DNA from: QYQD01 sp040755415
Lineage (GTDB): Bacteria; Desulfobacterota; QYQD01
Direction: 5' to 3'
Length of the DNA stretch: 64,000 nt
Assembly (NCBI GenBank): GCA_040755415.1
Contig: JBFMAZ010000022.1
Coordinates: 62,001-126,000, forward strand
Shown: positions 8,320 through 17,613 of the stretch, one piece after another
Position numbering within the stretch: position 1 is the first letter of the stretch
Layout: each line of letters starts with the position of its first letter
Position numbers and translations under genes: made by a program
Notes under the pieces: model-generated
Seen by the model: the letters and a program-made list of their open reading frames with translations, nothing else
Told to the model about the DNA's origin: nothing
Databases searched by the model: none

Positions 8320-9627
8320 TCAATACATGAGATGGCAGACAGCCAGGGCAGCGCCGATGCCGGCAACGTCGGCCATGAGGGCGGCCGCCAGCGTGTGGCG
8401 TATCTGGGTAATCCCTATGGCGCCGAAATAAATAGCCAGCACATAGAAGGTGGTCTCCGTAGATCCCTGCATGGTTGAGACCAGAAAAGATGAAAAACCA
8501 TTCGGGTCACGGCTGACCACCTCGCTGACCAAACCAAAAGCGCCGGTCCCGGAAAGCGGACGCATGAGAGCCACCGGCAGGGCATCGACCGGCATACCGA
8601 TCAGAGAGGTGAACGGCCCCAGCATCCTGACCAATATATCAAATGCCCCGGAGGCCCGAAACATGCCGATGGCCACCAGGATCATGACCAGAAACGGGAT
8701 AATGCGAATGGCTACCTGAAATCCCTCCTTGGCCCCCTCCGTGGCCGCCTCGTAAACCCTGACCCCGCGCATATAGCCAAAGAGTAAAAGTCCGCACATA
8801 ATAAGAGGCACCAGCCAATAGGTAATGACCTCTTTACCCAGGGCCAGGGCCTCGCCATCCCTGGTGAGCCGATAGATGAAGGCGCTGACTATAGCCGCCA
8901 TGATGGAAACGGCCACCACCTTGCCCAAACGACCGGGCGGTGAGAGTTCCGTTTTTTCAGACGTATCTCCTTCTTCCTGAACAGTTGGGGCCTCTCCTGG
9001 ATTAACAGCAAAAACCGCCGGATATCCTTCTGGTTCGCTGCGCCGGGCCAGGATCTTGGCCGCCGAAATAGCTACTGTGGTTGAACAAATAGTAGCAATA
9101 AGGGTGGGGATAATAATAGAGGCCGGATTGGCCGCCCCGGCTGCCGCCCGCACACCGATTATTCCAAGGGGCAGGATGGTAACGCTGGAGGTATTTATGG
9201 CCAGGAAAAGGGCCATGGCATTTGTTGCCCGCCCCTTATGCGGGTTGAGCTTGTCAAGTTCCATCATGGCCTTTATGCCCATCGGCGTGGCGGCATTGCC
9301 CAACCCCAGGACATTGGCCGATATATTCATTATCATGGCCGACATGGCAGAGTGACCGGGAGGCACCTCCGGGAACAGCCGCACCATTACCGGCCGCACT
9401 GCCCTGGCCACCATAGAAAGCAGCCCCCCGGCCTCGGCCACCTTCATTAATCCCAGCCAGAGGGCCATGATGCCTACCAGGCCAATGGCCAATTCCACCG
9501 CGCCCTTCGCCGCCTCAAAAGAGGCATCCAGGGTCTCCTTCATCCTTCCGCTATAGCCCGCCGCCACCACGGACAGAAGGATCAGAAAAAGCCAGATGAT
9601 ATTAATCGCCGCCGGTTTTTTATTCAT
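8320..9627 (-). CDS. SpmA-SpmB fusion, nucleoside-recognition (Gate domain) membrane protein
   Basis: A 435-aa polytopic inner-membrane protein. Residues 1-~200 match spore maturation protein A (MIMNISANVLGLGNAATPMG, KGRATNAMALFLAINTSSVT); residues ~235-435 match SpmB (IIPFLVMILVAIGMFRASGA, VALMRPLSGTGAFGL, TMQGSTETTFYVLAIYFGAI). Both halves carry the Gate/nucleoside-recognition domain. In Bacillus the two are separate genes needed for spore core dehydration. In Gram-negative non-sporulators the fused form is common and its substrate is unknown. The linker (about residues 200-235) is charged. The gene is monocistronic and convergent with the MvhD-like gene. Confidence 0.85.
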   Translation of the reverse strand: MNKKPAAINIIWLFLILLSVVAAGYSGRMKETLDASFEAAKGAVELAIGLVGIMALWLGLMKVAEAGGLLSMVARAVRPVMVRLFPEVPPGHSAMSAMIMNISANVLGLGNAATPMGIKAMMELDKLNPHKGRATNAMALFLAINTSSVTILPLGIIGVRAAAGAANPASIIIPTLIATICSTTVAISAAKILARRSEPEGYPAVFAVNPGEAPTVQEEGDTSEKTELSPPGRLGKVVAVSIMAAIVSAFIYRLTRDGEALALGKEVITYWLVPLIMCGLLLFGYMRGVRVYEAATEGAKEGFQVAIRIIPFLVMILVAIGMFRASGAFDILVRMLGPFTSLIGMPVDALPVALMRPLSGTGAFGLVSEVVSRDPNGFSSFLVSTMQGSTETTFYVLAIYFGAIGITQIRHTLAAALMADVAGIGAALAVCHLMY

Positions 9628-9720
9628 GGCCGGTTCTTAAGGTTCCTGACGGTAATGGATAAGACATAACCGGGGGCAAGAGTTTCATATTCCGGACGGT
9701 TTGTCAATGATAAGCGTTAG

Positions 9721-9906
9721 CCCTGATCCACCATCAAGACATCATCTGCGGCGTTGCCTTCGATCGCTCCTCCTTGCGGCGTATTGCTCCATACGCCTCA
9801 GTCGTCGCTCCTCGGCGCCTTGCATCTAATATCCTGCTGGTGATCAGGGATACCCCATAACCTGCTGATTTTAATTTTGATAGCCAAAATAGGCGGTGGA
9901 TTTGGG
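9721..9906. repeat. MITE-like element, family E, short copy, TTAG target duplication
   Basis: The ends are CCCTGATCCACCATCAAG and AAAATAGGCGGTGGATTTGGG minus its last base, matching the ends of the copy at 29190-29480. TTAG occurs immediately outside both ends (9717-9720 and 9907-9910), a clean 4-bp duplication. The 186-bp interior differs from the other copies and contains GATCGCTCCTCCTTGCGGCG / CGCCTCAGTCGTCGCTCCTC palindromic stretches. Confidence 0.75.
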
Positions 9907-9958
9907 TTAGGACGTGGATAGGAGATTATGCAATAAATAATTAGGTTACATCCGAAAA

Positions 9959-10034
9959 TCCCCCTGTATCCCCCTTTTCCAAAGGGGGATTTCAATATTT
10001 CCCCCCTTTAGCAAAGGGGGGGTGTGGGGGGATT
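9959..10034. repeat. CCCCCTTT/AAAGGGGG hairpin boxes
   Basis: Two hairpins, TCCCCCTTTTCCAAAGGGGGA and CCCCCCTTTAGCAAAGGGGG with one or more bases of flank, sit between the family E copy and the hsd promoter. They are the same box family as at 1318 and 22706. The rest of 9628-10143 shows no gene. Confidence 0.7.
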
Positions 10035-10089
10035 TGGTAGTTTTCGGATGAAAACTAATTTTAAAGTGGGATGAATTCAAAAATAGCCC

Positions 10090-10121
10090 TTGACTCGCTA
10101 ATGTTATAAATGCTATAGCAT
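10090..10121 (+). promoter_or_regulatory. hsd operon promoter with overlapping 12-bp palindrome
   Basis: TTGACT (10090-10095) and CTATAG (10113-10118) are 17 bases apart, about 25 bases before hsdM and its GGAGG. A perfect palindrome, ATGCTATAGCAT (10110-10121), covers the -10 region. Because the first gene product starts with an XRE-type DNA-binding domain, this palindrome is a candidate autoregulatory operator, as with controller proteins of other restriction systems. That role is inferred. Confidence 0.45.
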
Positions 10122-10143
10122 AATCGCCATCACGGAGGTTGTT

Positions 10144-11964
10144 ATGCTCGACAGCAAAGATATAAGTAAGGTCGTCAAAGAGCTCAGAAATAGATTGAAT
10201 CTTAGTCAGGAAGAATTAGCGGCAAAACTGAACGTTTCTTTTGCCACGGTAAACCGCTGGGAAAATGAGAAGATATCGCCCCGCGGAAAAGCCAGGGAAG
10301 CTATTTTAAAGTTAATAGAAGAGTCGGGCTTCGACCTGGAGGGCGCAGGGGATATTGGCATCAATCATAAGAATCGACGCCGGAAACTGTCCAAGGAGGA
10401 TGTCTTGAGTACGAAGTCCATGGAACAGATGCTCTGGAGCGCCGCCTGTTCCATCCGCGGTGAAAAAGACGCGCCGAAGTTCAAAGACTATATTCTCCCA
10501 CTTGTTTTTATCAAACGCCTTTCTGATGTCTTTGAGGACGAAGTCGAACGGCTGGCCGAAACTTACGGCGACAGGGAAACAGCATTGACCATCATCGAAG
10601 CCGATCATCAACTGGTCCGGTTTTATATTCCCATGGAGGCACGCTGGCCTGTGGTCAGCGGTCGTGAAAAATTCAACTGGCCTGAAGACCGCAAACTAAA
10701 AACGCTGGGCGAACAGCTCACGATGACCGTCCGCGCCATCGCAAAGGCCAATCCATCTTTGACAGGTGTCATCGACATTGTGGATTACAACGAGACCCGA
10801 AGCGGGGAGAGGGAAATCAGCGATAAGGCGCTTTCCGGTGTAATCGAAACCCTTTCCGATCCCCGCTACCGTTTAGGTCTTTACGATGTGGAGCCGGATT
10901 TTCTCGGCCGCGCCTATGAATATCTTTTGCGCAAATTTGCCGAAGGCCAGGGACAGAGCGCTGGTGAATTCTTCACGCCTACGGAGGTGGGATGGCTGAT
11001 GGCCTATATACTGCGCCCGCGCCAGGGAGAAGAGGTTTACGATTTTGCCTGCGGCTCCGCGGGCCTCTTAATCAAATGCGAACTCGCTTTGCAGGAACGT
11101 GAGATCAAGGTGCAGAGGCCGCTGAAACTCTATGGGCAGGAGCTGACTGGCTCCAGCTATGCCATTGCCCGGATGAACATGGTCGTTCATGACATGGAAG
11201 GTGAAATCGTTCGTGGCAATTCCATGACCAATCCTAAATTCAAAGACTCTGATTCCAGCCTGAAGAAATTCGACATCGTCGTTTCCAATCCTATGTGGAA
11301 CCAGCCCTTTGATCCGGCCATTTATGAAAATGATCCCTTCGAACGTTTTGAAGCCCAGGGCGGCGTCACCACCGGCAAGGCGGACTGGGCCTGGTTGCAG
11401 CATACGGTCGCATCGCTGAATACCCATGGCCGCGCCGCCATCGTCCTCGATACGGGAGCCGTCACACGCGGCAGCGGAAGCAAGAGCGAGGACCGGGAGA
11501 AGAAAATCCGCCAGTGGTTTGTCGAGCGCGACTGGATTGAAGGCGTGATCCTCCTTCCCGATAACCTTTTCTATAACACCACCGCCGCCGGAATCATCAT
11601 CGTCTTCAACAAGGCAAAACCGAAGGCGCGGCAGGGGAAGATCATCCTGGTCAACGCCGGACGGGAATTCAAGAAAGGCAGACCGAAAAATTATATCCCC
11701 GATGAGAATGTCCGTAAGATTGCAGATGCCTTCATCAAAGGGGAAGATGTCGAGAAGTTCATCAAAGTCATTACAACGGCGCAGGCGGCAGAAAACGATT
11801 TCAACCTGTCGCCCTCAAGATACGTGGATGTGAATGAAGGAGAAACCCACCGTCCGATTCCGGAAATCCTTGGAGAGTTGAATATGTTGGAAAAGCAGTC
11901 TGAGGTGGTGAACTCCAATCTGCATGCAATCTTTAGAAGCATGAAACTTGACACAGGTAATTGA
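10144..11964 (+). CDS. hsdM: Type I restriction-modification DNA methyltransferase (HsdM) with N-terminal XRE HTH domain
   Basis: A 606-aa fusion. Residues 1-~58 are an XRE-family helix-turn-helix (LRNRLNLSQEELAAKLNVSF followed by TVNRWENEK). From about residue 95 an HsdM N-terminal domain follows, then the N6-adenine methyltransferase: SAM-binding motif I reads DFACGSAGLL (from D300), then GQELTGSSYAIARMNM, and the catalytic motif IV is NPMW (N382) where NPPF/NPPY is usual. It methylates adenine in the sequence chosen by HsdS and is a subunit of the M2S and R2M2S complexes. GGAGG precedes the ATG. The start of hsdS overlaps its stop. The HTH is the odd part and suggests self-regulation through the promoter palindrome. 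Confidence 0.92.
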   Translation: MLDSKDISKVVKELRNRLNLSQEELAAKLNVSFATVNRWENEKISPRGKAREAILKLIEESGFDLEGAGDIGINHKNRRRKLSKEDVLSTKSMEQMLWSAACSIRGEKDAPKFKDYILPLVFIKRLSDVFEDEVERLAETYGDRETALTIIEADHQLVRFYIPMEARWPVVSGREKFNWPEDRKLKTLGEQLTMTVRAIAKANPSLTGVIDIVDYNETRSGEREISDKALSGVIETLSDPRYRLGLYDVEPDFLGRAYEYLLRKFAEGQGQSAGEFFTPTEVGWLMAYILRPRQGEEVYDFACGSAGLLIKCELALQEREIKVQRPLKLYGQELTGSSYAIARMNMVVHDMEGEIVRGNSMTNPKFKDSDSSLKKFDIVVSNPMWNQPFDPAIYENDPFERFEAQGGVTTGKADWAWLQHTVASLNTHGRAAIVLDTGAVTRGSGSKSEDREKKIRQWFVERDWIEGVILLPDNLFYNTTAAGIIIVFNKAKPKARQGKIILVNAGREFKKGRPKNYIPDENVRKIADAFIKGEDVEKFIKVITTAQAAENDFNLSPSRYVDVNEGETHRPIPEILGELNMLEKQSEVVNSNLHAIFRSMKLDTGN

Positions 11965-13223
11965 AGATGGAGACACCCCAAAATTGGATTCCAACATTTT
12001 TTCGAGACATTGGCGTGTTTTATGGAGGTGGTACACCATCCACAGTGAATTCGGAATACTGGAATGGACCAATCCAATGGACAACGAGTAAACGTCTTGG
12101 AGATGCCCCTTATCTTGATTGCGGAGAACGCACTATATCGGATCGTGCACTCAGGGAGAGTTCAACAACACTGATTCCTGCAGGAAACTTATTGATAGGA
12201 ACGAGGGTGGGTACTGGGAAAATTGTAGTTAATCGAATTGATATCGCAATAAGCCAGGATTTAACAGGGGTAATAGTTGATAAGAGCAAATATCTTCCAG
12301 AATTTGTCGCATATCAAACACGCGCGCAGCGGCTTCAGGAGTGTTTTCAAAAACAAAAACGGGGAGTAACGATACAAGGAATTTCAAGAGATGATTTGAA
12401 AGAATTCATTCTTTACATACCACCGCTTCCCGAACAAAAAAAAATTGCTGCCTTACTCCTGAATATTCAAAAAGCGATCGAGATTCAGGAATCCATTATT
12501 GAGAAGACGCGGGAGCTGAAAAAATCCACCCTGCACCATGTCTTTACCCACGGCCTGCGTGGAGAAAGATTGAAAGAGACGGAGGTGGGCCAGATACCGG
12601 AGAGTTGGGTTCTTAGTCGCATTAGTGATCTTGTAACAGAAACTACCCAGACAAATCCTTCAAAAACACCTGAACGAAAAATTAAGTATATTGATGTTTC
12701 TTCCATATCAAACACACGATATGTCATTGAAACATGGGTTAATCTTTTGGGAAAAGAAGCGCCAAGTAGGGCGAGAAAGGTTGTAAAAAAGGGGGATGTA
12801 ATAGTCGCAACTGTTAGACCTACATTGAGGCGACTTGCCTTTATAACTCCAGATTTCAATAATGAAATATGTTCTACCGCCTTTTGCGTGTTGCGTTCCT
12901 GCCCTGATGTTCTCGATCAAAGATTTCTATTTTATACAATTCAGAGGAATGAATTCTTTGCTGGACTCGAGAAATTACAACAGGGGGCAAGTTATCCAGC
13001 AGTTGCAGATAGTGATGTAAAAGATCAGTGGATACCATTGCCCCGTATCGCTGAGCAAAACGAAATTGCGAATTGCTTTCAAGTTATTGACAAGAAAATA
13101 GAACTTCACACTGCAAAGCGAGCCGCTCTGCAAGACCTATTCAAAACCATGCTGAATAAGTTAATGACCGGCGAGATTCGGGTGAAGGATCTGGATATCG
13201 ATGTGTCCGAGGTAAGCGCATGA
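11961..13223 (+). CDS. hsdS: Type I restriction-modification specificity subunit (HsdS)
   Basis: A 420-aa protein with the two-fold HsdS layout: target recognition domain 1 (about 5-150, with GGTPST), first conserved helical spacer (IPPLPEQKKIAALLLNIQKA), target recognition domain 2 (about 210-360) and second conserved helix (IPLPRIAEQNEIANCFQVID). The two helices set the spacing between the half-sites and dock HsdM. The frame opens at a TTG at 11961 that overlaps the hsdM stop; an ATG two codons on (11967) is equally likely as start. Base composition is more AT-rich than in hsdM, as expected for recombining recognition domains. It overlaps the next gene by 4 bases (ATGA). Confidence 0.9.
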   Translation: MKMETPQNWIPTFFRDIGVFYGGGTPSTVNSEYWNGPIQWTTSKRLGDAPYLDCGERTISDRALRESSTTLIPAGNLLIGTRVGTGKIVVNRIDIAISQDLTGVIVDKSKYLPEFVAYQTRAQRLQECFQKQKRGVTIQGISRDDLKEFILYIPPLPEQKKIAALLLNIQKAIEIQESIIEKTRELKKSTLHHVFTHGLRGERLKETEVGQIPESWVLSRISDLVTETTQTNPSKTPERKIKYIDVSSISNTRYVIETWVNLLGKEAPSRARKVVKKGDVIVATVRPTLRRLAFITPDFNNEICSTAFCVLRSCPDVLDQRFLFYTIQRNEFFAGLEKLQQGASYPAVADSDVKDQWIPLPRIAEQNEIANCFQVIDKKIELHTAKRAALQDLFKTMLNKLMTGEIRVKDLDIDVSEVSA

Positions 13224-14218
13224 AAGAAGAACCCAGAAGTGAAATTGTCATCTATCGTACCAAGGACGGCAAGACTGCCCTTGACGTCAACCTGAGCGGA
13301 GAGACCCTTTGGTTGAATCAAGGTCAGATGTCCATCCTTTTTGACAGGGACCGGTCCGTCATCACAAAGCACTTGAGCAGTATATTCAAGAGCGGGGAAT
13401 TGGATAAAAAAAGCAATGTGCAAAAAATGCACATTGCTGGTTCCGATAAACCGGTAGTTTACTATAATCTGGATGTCATTATTTCACTTGGTTACCGCGT
13501 AAACTCAAAACGCGGCACGCAGTTCCGCATCTGGGCCACGCAGGTCCTCAAAGATCATATCCTGAAGGGCTATTCGCTCAATGAGAAGCGGCTAAAGGAA
13601 CAGAATGCCCGCCTGCTTGAATTGCAGAAGACAGTCAGCCTGATGCAGCGGGTCATGGAAGGCCGGGAGCTGGCCCGCGATGAAGCCACGGGACTTCTCC
13701 AGGTGATCACAGATTACTCCTATGCCTTGTCGCTCCTGGACCAGTACGATCATCGCCAGTTGAAAATCCGGCATACCACCGAAAAGACCCCTTTTGCCCT
13801 GACCTACGAAGCAGCGAGGAGAGCTATTGACAAACTCGGAGAACAATCGATGAAAAAGGGGCGGCCCATTAAATTATTCGGAAGGGAAAAAGATCAATCG
13901 TTCAGGGGTTCTCTGAGCGCGATCTACCAGATGTTTGACGGAAAAGAGGTCTATCCCAGCATCGAAGAAAAGGCCGCTCACCTTCTCTATTTCGTGGTCA
14001 AGAATCATTCTTTTATTGACGGAAACAAGCGCATCGGGGCATTCCTGTTCATCTGGTTTCTGGATGCCAGCGGAATTCTTTACGCCGGTGACGGCCGCAA
14101 GCGGATAGGCAACAATACCCTCGTCGCTCTGACCCTTATGATTGCGGAGAGCCGGCCCGAAGACAAGGACATCATCGTCAAGGTCATAGTGAACCTGATC
14201 AACAGGGACAATATATGA
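13220..14218 (+). CDS. RhuM-Fic fusion protein
   Basis: A 332-aa protein. Residues 1-~115 form a RhuM domain (IVIYRTKDGKTALDVNLSGE, LWLNQGQMSILFDRDRSVIT, VISLGYRVNSKRGTQFRIWA). Residues ~180-320 are a Fic/DOC domain with the catalytic motif HSFIDGNKRIG (from H263), which has all canonical residues of an AMP-transferring or kinase-type Fic active site. It is embedded between hsdS and hsdR with a 4-base overlap upstream and 13 bases downstream. RhuM/Fic genes are frequent passengers of type I restriction operons; their contribution is not established. No obvious separate antitoxin gene is seen. It may modify a restriction subunit or a cell target; both are guesses. Confidence 0.85.
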   Translation: MKEEPRSEIVIYRTKDGKTALDVNLSGETLWLNQGQMSILFDRDRSVITKHLSSIFKSGELDKKSNVQKMHIAGSDKPVVYYNLDVIISLGYRVNSKRGTQFRIWATQVLKDHILKGYSLNEKRLKEQNARLLELQKTVSLMQRVMEGRELARDEATGLLQVITDYSYALSLLDQYDHRQLKIRHTTEKTPFALTYEAARRAIDKLGEQSMKKGRPIKLFGREKDQSFRGSLSAIYQMFDGKEVYPSIEEKAAHLLYFVVKNHSFIDGNKRIGAFLFIWFLDASGILYAGDGRKRIGNNTLVALTLMIAESRPEDKDIIVKVIVNLINRDNI

Positions 14219-14231
14219 GAAGGGCGAAATC

Positions 14232-17147
14232 ATGACGCCGACTTTAGGCACAGAAAAACCGACCGTGCAGGACCCGATCGTTAAGTATGCGGAAGAAATC
14301 GGCTGGGAAGTCGTCCCTCAGGAGGAGGCCCTTTCCCTTAGAAAAGGGGAAAGCGGGCCTCTGTTCTACCGGGTTCTCGAAGAAAAGCTGATAGAACTAA
14401 ACCCGGGTTTGATAAGCCGGGAGAATGTGGATGACATCGTTCACCGTATGGAAGCGGTACGGAACAACATCGAAGGGAATGCGGAAATCCTGTCCTGGCT
14501 CCGGGGTGAGCAGGCCATTTACGATGAAAACGAAAAGCGGCGGCGCAACGTGACGGTGGTTGATTTTGCCCGCGCCGGGCGCAACCTGTTTCAGGTGACC
14601 TCCGAGTGGCAGTACACAAACGGCCGTGAGACAAACCGCGCGGACATCATGTTTCTCATCAACGGGATTCCCGTTGCCATCGTGGAGACCAAGAGTGCGA
14701 AAAAGGCCAATGGCATGGAAGAGGCGCTCATCCAAATCCGGCGGTATCACCGGGAGACCCCGGAAATGCTGACGGCGCCGCAGGTCTTTGATATGACCCA
14801 TCTGGTTGATTTTTTCTACGGCCCCACCTGGAATCTGAACCGGAAAAACATCTTCAACTGGAAGGATGAGGAAAAGGGAAACTTCGAAAAGAAGGTAAAG
14901 CGATTTTTTGACCGGGGGCATTTCCTCAAGATGCTGGGGGAATGGATCCTGTTCTACGTCAAGGATGATGAACTCCAGAAAACGATCCTGCGCCAGCATC
15001 AGACCAGGGCTATCGAGAAAATCGTTCAGCGGTGCGCCGATGAAAAGAAAAAAACCGGCCTGATATGGCATACCCAGGGATCGGGAAAAACCTTCACGAT
15101 GATCACGGCGGCACGGCAGATTCTTGAGAAAAAGGATGTCTTCGGGAAGGCGACGGTTATCCTGATGATCGACCGCAATGAGCTGGAGGGCCAGCTTTCC
15201 GGCTGGGTGGAGCGGATTCTCGGCGAGATGCAATCCCATGATATCAGCATTGAACAGGCTTACAGCAAGGTTCGCCTGCGGCAACTCCTCAAGGCGGACT
15301 TTAGAGGGCTGATTATTTCGATGATCCACAAGTTTGAAGGCATTCCCAAGAACATCTGCACCCGCCCCAACGTCATCGTCATGCTGGATGAGGCGCACCG
15401 GTCTGTCGGGGGAGACCTGGGCAACTACCTGGTCGCCGCCCTGCCGCAGGCAACGCTGATAGGGTTTACAGGCACGCCGATTGACAAAACGGCCTATGGC
15501 AAGGGAACCTTCAAAATCTTCGGGAAAGAGGATGATAAAGGTTATCTGGACAAATATTCCGTTGCGGAATCCATCGAAGACGGCACGACGCTCCCCCTCA
15601 ATTATATGTTGACCCCCAATGAAATTCGTGTACCCGGAGAAGAACTGGAAAGGGAGTTTCTCGACCTTGTTGAGGCGGAAGGGGTCAGCGATGTCGATGA
15701 ATTGAATAAGATCCTCGACCGGGCGGTGAAACTCAAGACCTTTCTCAAGTCGCCGGACCGTGTGGAGAAGGTGGCGGCCTTCATTGCCGGGCACTTCTGT
15801 GAGAATGTTGAGCCCCTTGGTTATAAGGCCTTTGTGGTTGGTGTGGATCGGGAGGCCTGCGCCCTTTACAAGGAAGCCCTCGACAAGCTCCTGACGCCGG
15901 AATATTCGAGAGCGATTTATACCGCCGCCCACAATGACAGTGAAAAATATCCCCTCGTTTACAAACACCAGCAGACAGCGGAAGAGGAGAAGAAAGCCCG
16001 GAAGCTTTTCCCGAAGCCGGATGCCCTGCCAAAGATCTTCATCGTAACGGACAAGCTGCTCACCGGTTTTGATGCCCCTATTCTTTATTGCATGTATCTG
16101 GATAAACCGATGCGCGACCATGTCCTTCTTCAGGCCATCGCGCGCGTCAACCGGCCCTACGAGGAAGAAGGAGACATCAAGAAACCCTGCGGTCTGGTGG
16201 TTGATTTCGTGGGAATCTTCGAGAAACTGGGAAAGGCCCTGGCCTTTGATTCCGACGTCGTCAGCGGAGTGATCAACAACCTCGATGTCCTGCTCGCGCG
16301 CTTTATCGAATTGATGAAGGGACAGGCCCGGCCGTACCTCGATCTGACCCGCGGCAAGGTAGATGATAAGATGGTCGAAAGGGCAATAGATGCCTTCGTT
16401 GATCAGGGCAAGAGAGAGGAATTTTATAAGTTATTTAAAGAGATGGAAACGCTTTACGAGATATTATCTCCTTCCCCCGCCCTTAGGGATTATATCGAAG
16501 ACTTCGGCCTGCTTTCAATACTCTACCAGGTTGTCCGCAACGCCTTCAGGAAAAAAACGGGGTTCTATGGCGACATCGCAAAAAAAACAGAACAACTGGT
16601 CAGGGAAAAGGTCACAACCTTCGGTCTGGAGACCACGACGCCGGCAGTCAAGATCGATGAAATGACCTTGAAGGCTATGAAAGACAGCAAAACATCGACC
16701 AATATAAAAGTCATCAATCTCATCAATAGTATCATCAAAACGACAACGGATGAAGGCGAAGAGAGTCCATATCTGAAACCCATCGGGGAAAGGGCGGAGG
16801 CCATTCAGGAGGCTTTCGATAACCGGCAGGTAACGGCGCTCGATGCGCTCAGAAAAATAGAGGCGCTGATCAATGAGGTTCTCGAAGCCAGGAGACAGCA
16901 GGAAGAGACAGGTTTCGACATAAATACTTTCACGATTTACTGGCTGCTCAAACAGGAAAACGTGAAGTGGTTTGAAAATCTTGCTCCGATTGTCAATAAC
17001 GTATTTCTCCGTTTCCCGAATTTCAAGGACAACATTGCAGAACTGAGACAGCTTAAGGCGGAACTTTACAAGTTGATGCTGCCTGTCGTCGGCAAGGATG
17101 CAATGCTGGGCATCGTTGAGAAGCTCTTGAGGCTGGAACGCAAATGA
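14232..17147 (+). CDS. hsdR: Type I restriction endonuclease, HsdR subunit
   Basis: A 971-aa ATP-dependent translocase and nuclease. The N-terminal PD-(D/E)xK nuclease is visible as RADIMFLINGIPVAIVETKS, with Asp, Glu152 and Lys154. The helicase part has Walker A TQGSGKT (281-287), a DEAH box (MLDEAHRS), GFTGTPID (motif III) and the motif VI region LQAIARVNRPY. The C-terminal helical region would contact HsdM. HsdR moves DNA through the R2M2S complex and cuts at a distance from unmodified sites. The ATG start has an AAGGGCG ahead of it. The stop overlaps the next gene by 4 bases, so that gene is part of the operon. Confidence 0.93.
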   Translation: MTPTLGTEKPTVQDPIVKYAEEIGWEVVPQEEALSLRKGESGPLFYRVLEEKLIELNPGLISRENVDDIVHRMEAVRNNIEGNAEILSWLRGEQAIYDENEKRRRNVTVVDFARAGRNLFQVTSEWQYTNGRETNRADIMFLINGIPVAIVETKSAKKANGMEEALIQIRRYHRETPEMLTAPQVFDMTHLVDFFYGPTWNLNRKNIFNWKDEEKGNFEKKVKRFFDRGHFLKMLGEWILFYVKDDELQKTILRQHQTRAIEKIVQRCADEKKKTGLIWHTQGSGKTFTMITAARQILEKKDVFGKATVILMIDRNELEGQLSGWVERILGEMQSHDISIEQAYSKVRLRQLLKADFRGLIISMIHKFEGIPKNICTRPNVIVMLDEAHRSVGGDLGNYLVAALPQATLIGFTGTPIDKTAYGKGTFKIFGKEDDKGYLDKYSVAESIEDGTTLPLNYMLTPNEIRVPGEELEREFLDLVEAEGVSDVDELNKILDRAVKLKTFLKSPDRVEKVAAFIAGHFCENVEPLGYKAFVVGVDREACALYKEALDKLLTPEYSRAIYTAAHNDSEKYPLVYKHQQTAEEEKKARKLFPKPDALPKIFIVTDKLLTGFDAPILYCMYLDKPMRDHVLLQAIARVNRPYEEEGDIKKPCGLVVDFVGIFEKLGKALAFDSDVVSGVINNLDVLLARFIELMKGQARPYLDLTRGKVDDKMVERAIDAFVDQGKREEFYKLFKEMETLYEILSPSPALRDYIEDFGLLSILYQVVRNAFRKKTGFYGDIAKKTEQLVREKVTTFGLETTTPAVKIDEMTLKAMKDSKTSTNIKVINLINSIIKTTTDEGEESPYLKPIGERAEAIQEAFDNRQVTALDALRKIEALINEVLEARRQQEETGFDINTFTIYWLLKQENVKWFENLAPIVNNVFLRFPNFKDNIAELRQLKAELYKLMLPVVGKDAMLGIVEKLLRLERK

Positions 17148-17488
17148 TTCAACCATCCAATAACAAAGGAACGGGCTTGTCTGCGAAAGAGCAGCTTAAA
17201 TCCGAAATTGTCCGCTGGGCCGCCGTCATGAAGGTGAACCCCGTGCAGATTCGAGTCCAAAGGATGACTAAAAAGTGGGCGTCATGCTCAGCCAAGGGAA
17301 GGGTCTGTTTCAGCGCCGACCTTCTTCATGAGCCGAGAACTTTTCAGGAATATGTCATCGTCCACGAACTCCTCCACCTCCAGGTTCCCAATCACGGCAA
17401 ACTCTTCAAGAGCCTGCTGAACGCCTACTTGCCGGGCTGGGAAACTATATTGGCGGAACGAAACGGGTGTGCGACAAGGAGCTTATGA
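17144..17488 (+). CDS. YgjP-type (DUF45) zinc metallopeptidase-like protein
   Basis: A 114-aa protein with the YgjP/DUF45 pattern: the RVQRMTKKWASCSAKG block (about 43-58) followed by the zinc motif VHELLHLQVPNH, giving H74, E75, H78 and third ligand H84. The fold is that of WLM/SprT-like gluzincin peptidases. The protein is short compared with E. coli YgjP (~167 aa), lacking the usual N-terminal region. It overlaps the hsdR stop by 4 bases (ATGA), so it is co-transcribed with the restriction system. DUF45 genes next to hsdR occur widely; no role has been shown. Confidence 0.85.
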   Translation: MIQPSNNKGTGLSAKEQLKSEIVRWAAVMKVNPVQIRVQRMTKKWASCSAKGRVCFSADLLHEPRTFQEYVIVHELLHLQVPNHGKLFKSLLNAYLPGWETILAERNGCATRSL

Positions 17489-17613
17489 ATCCAAGTAATT
17501 CTTTGGACATAATGCGATTTCTTCGAAACGGTAAAAATGAATGATTACAACGTCGGAGGAGTCTGGGCCGGAAGAAATAGAAACTGACTTGAAGGAGATA
17601 AAAAGGCATAATC

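Noticed and set aside
14397..16121. 574-codon open frame antisense to hsdR
   Set aside because: It lies wholly within hsdR, whose protein has every expected motif; the antisense frame has no recognisable domain and is a by-product of codon bias.
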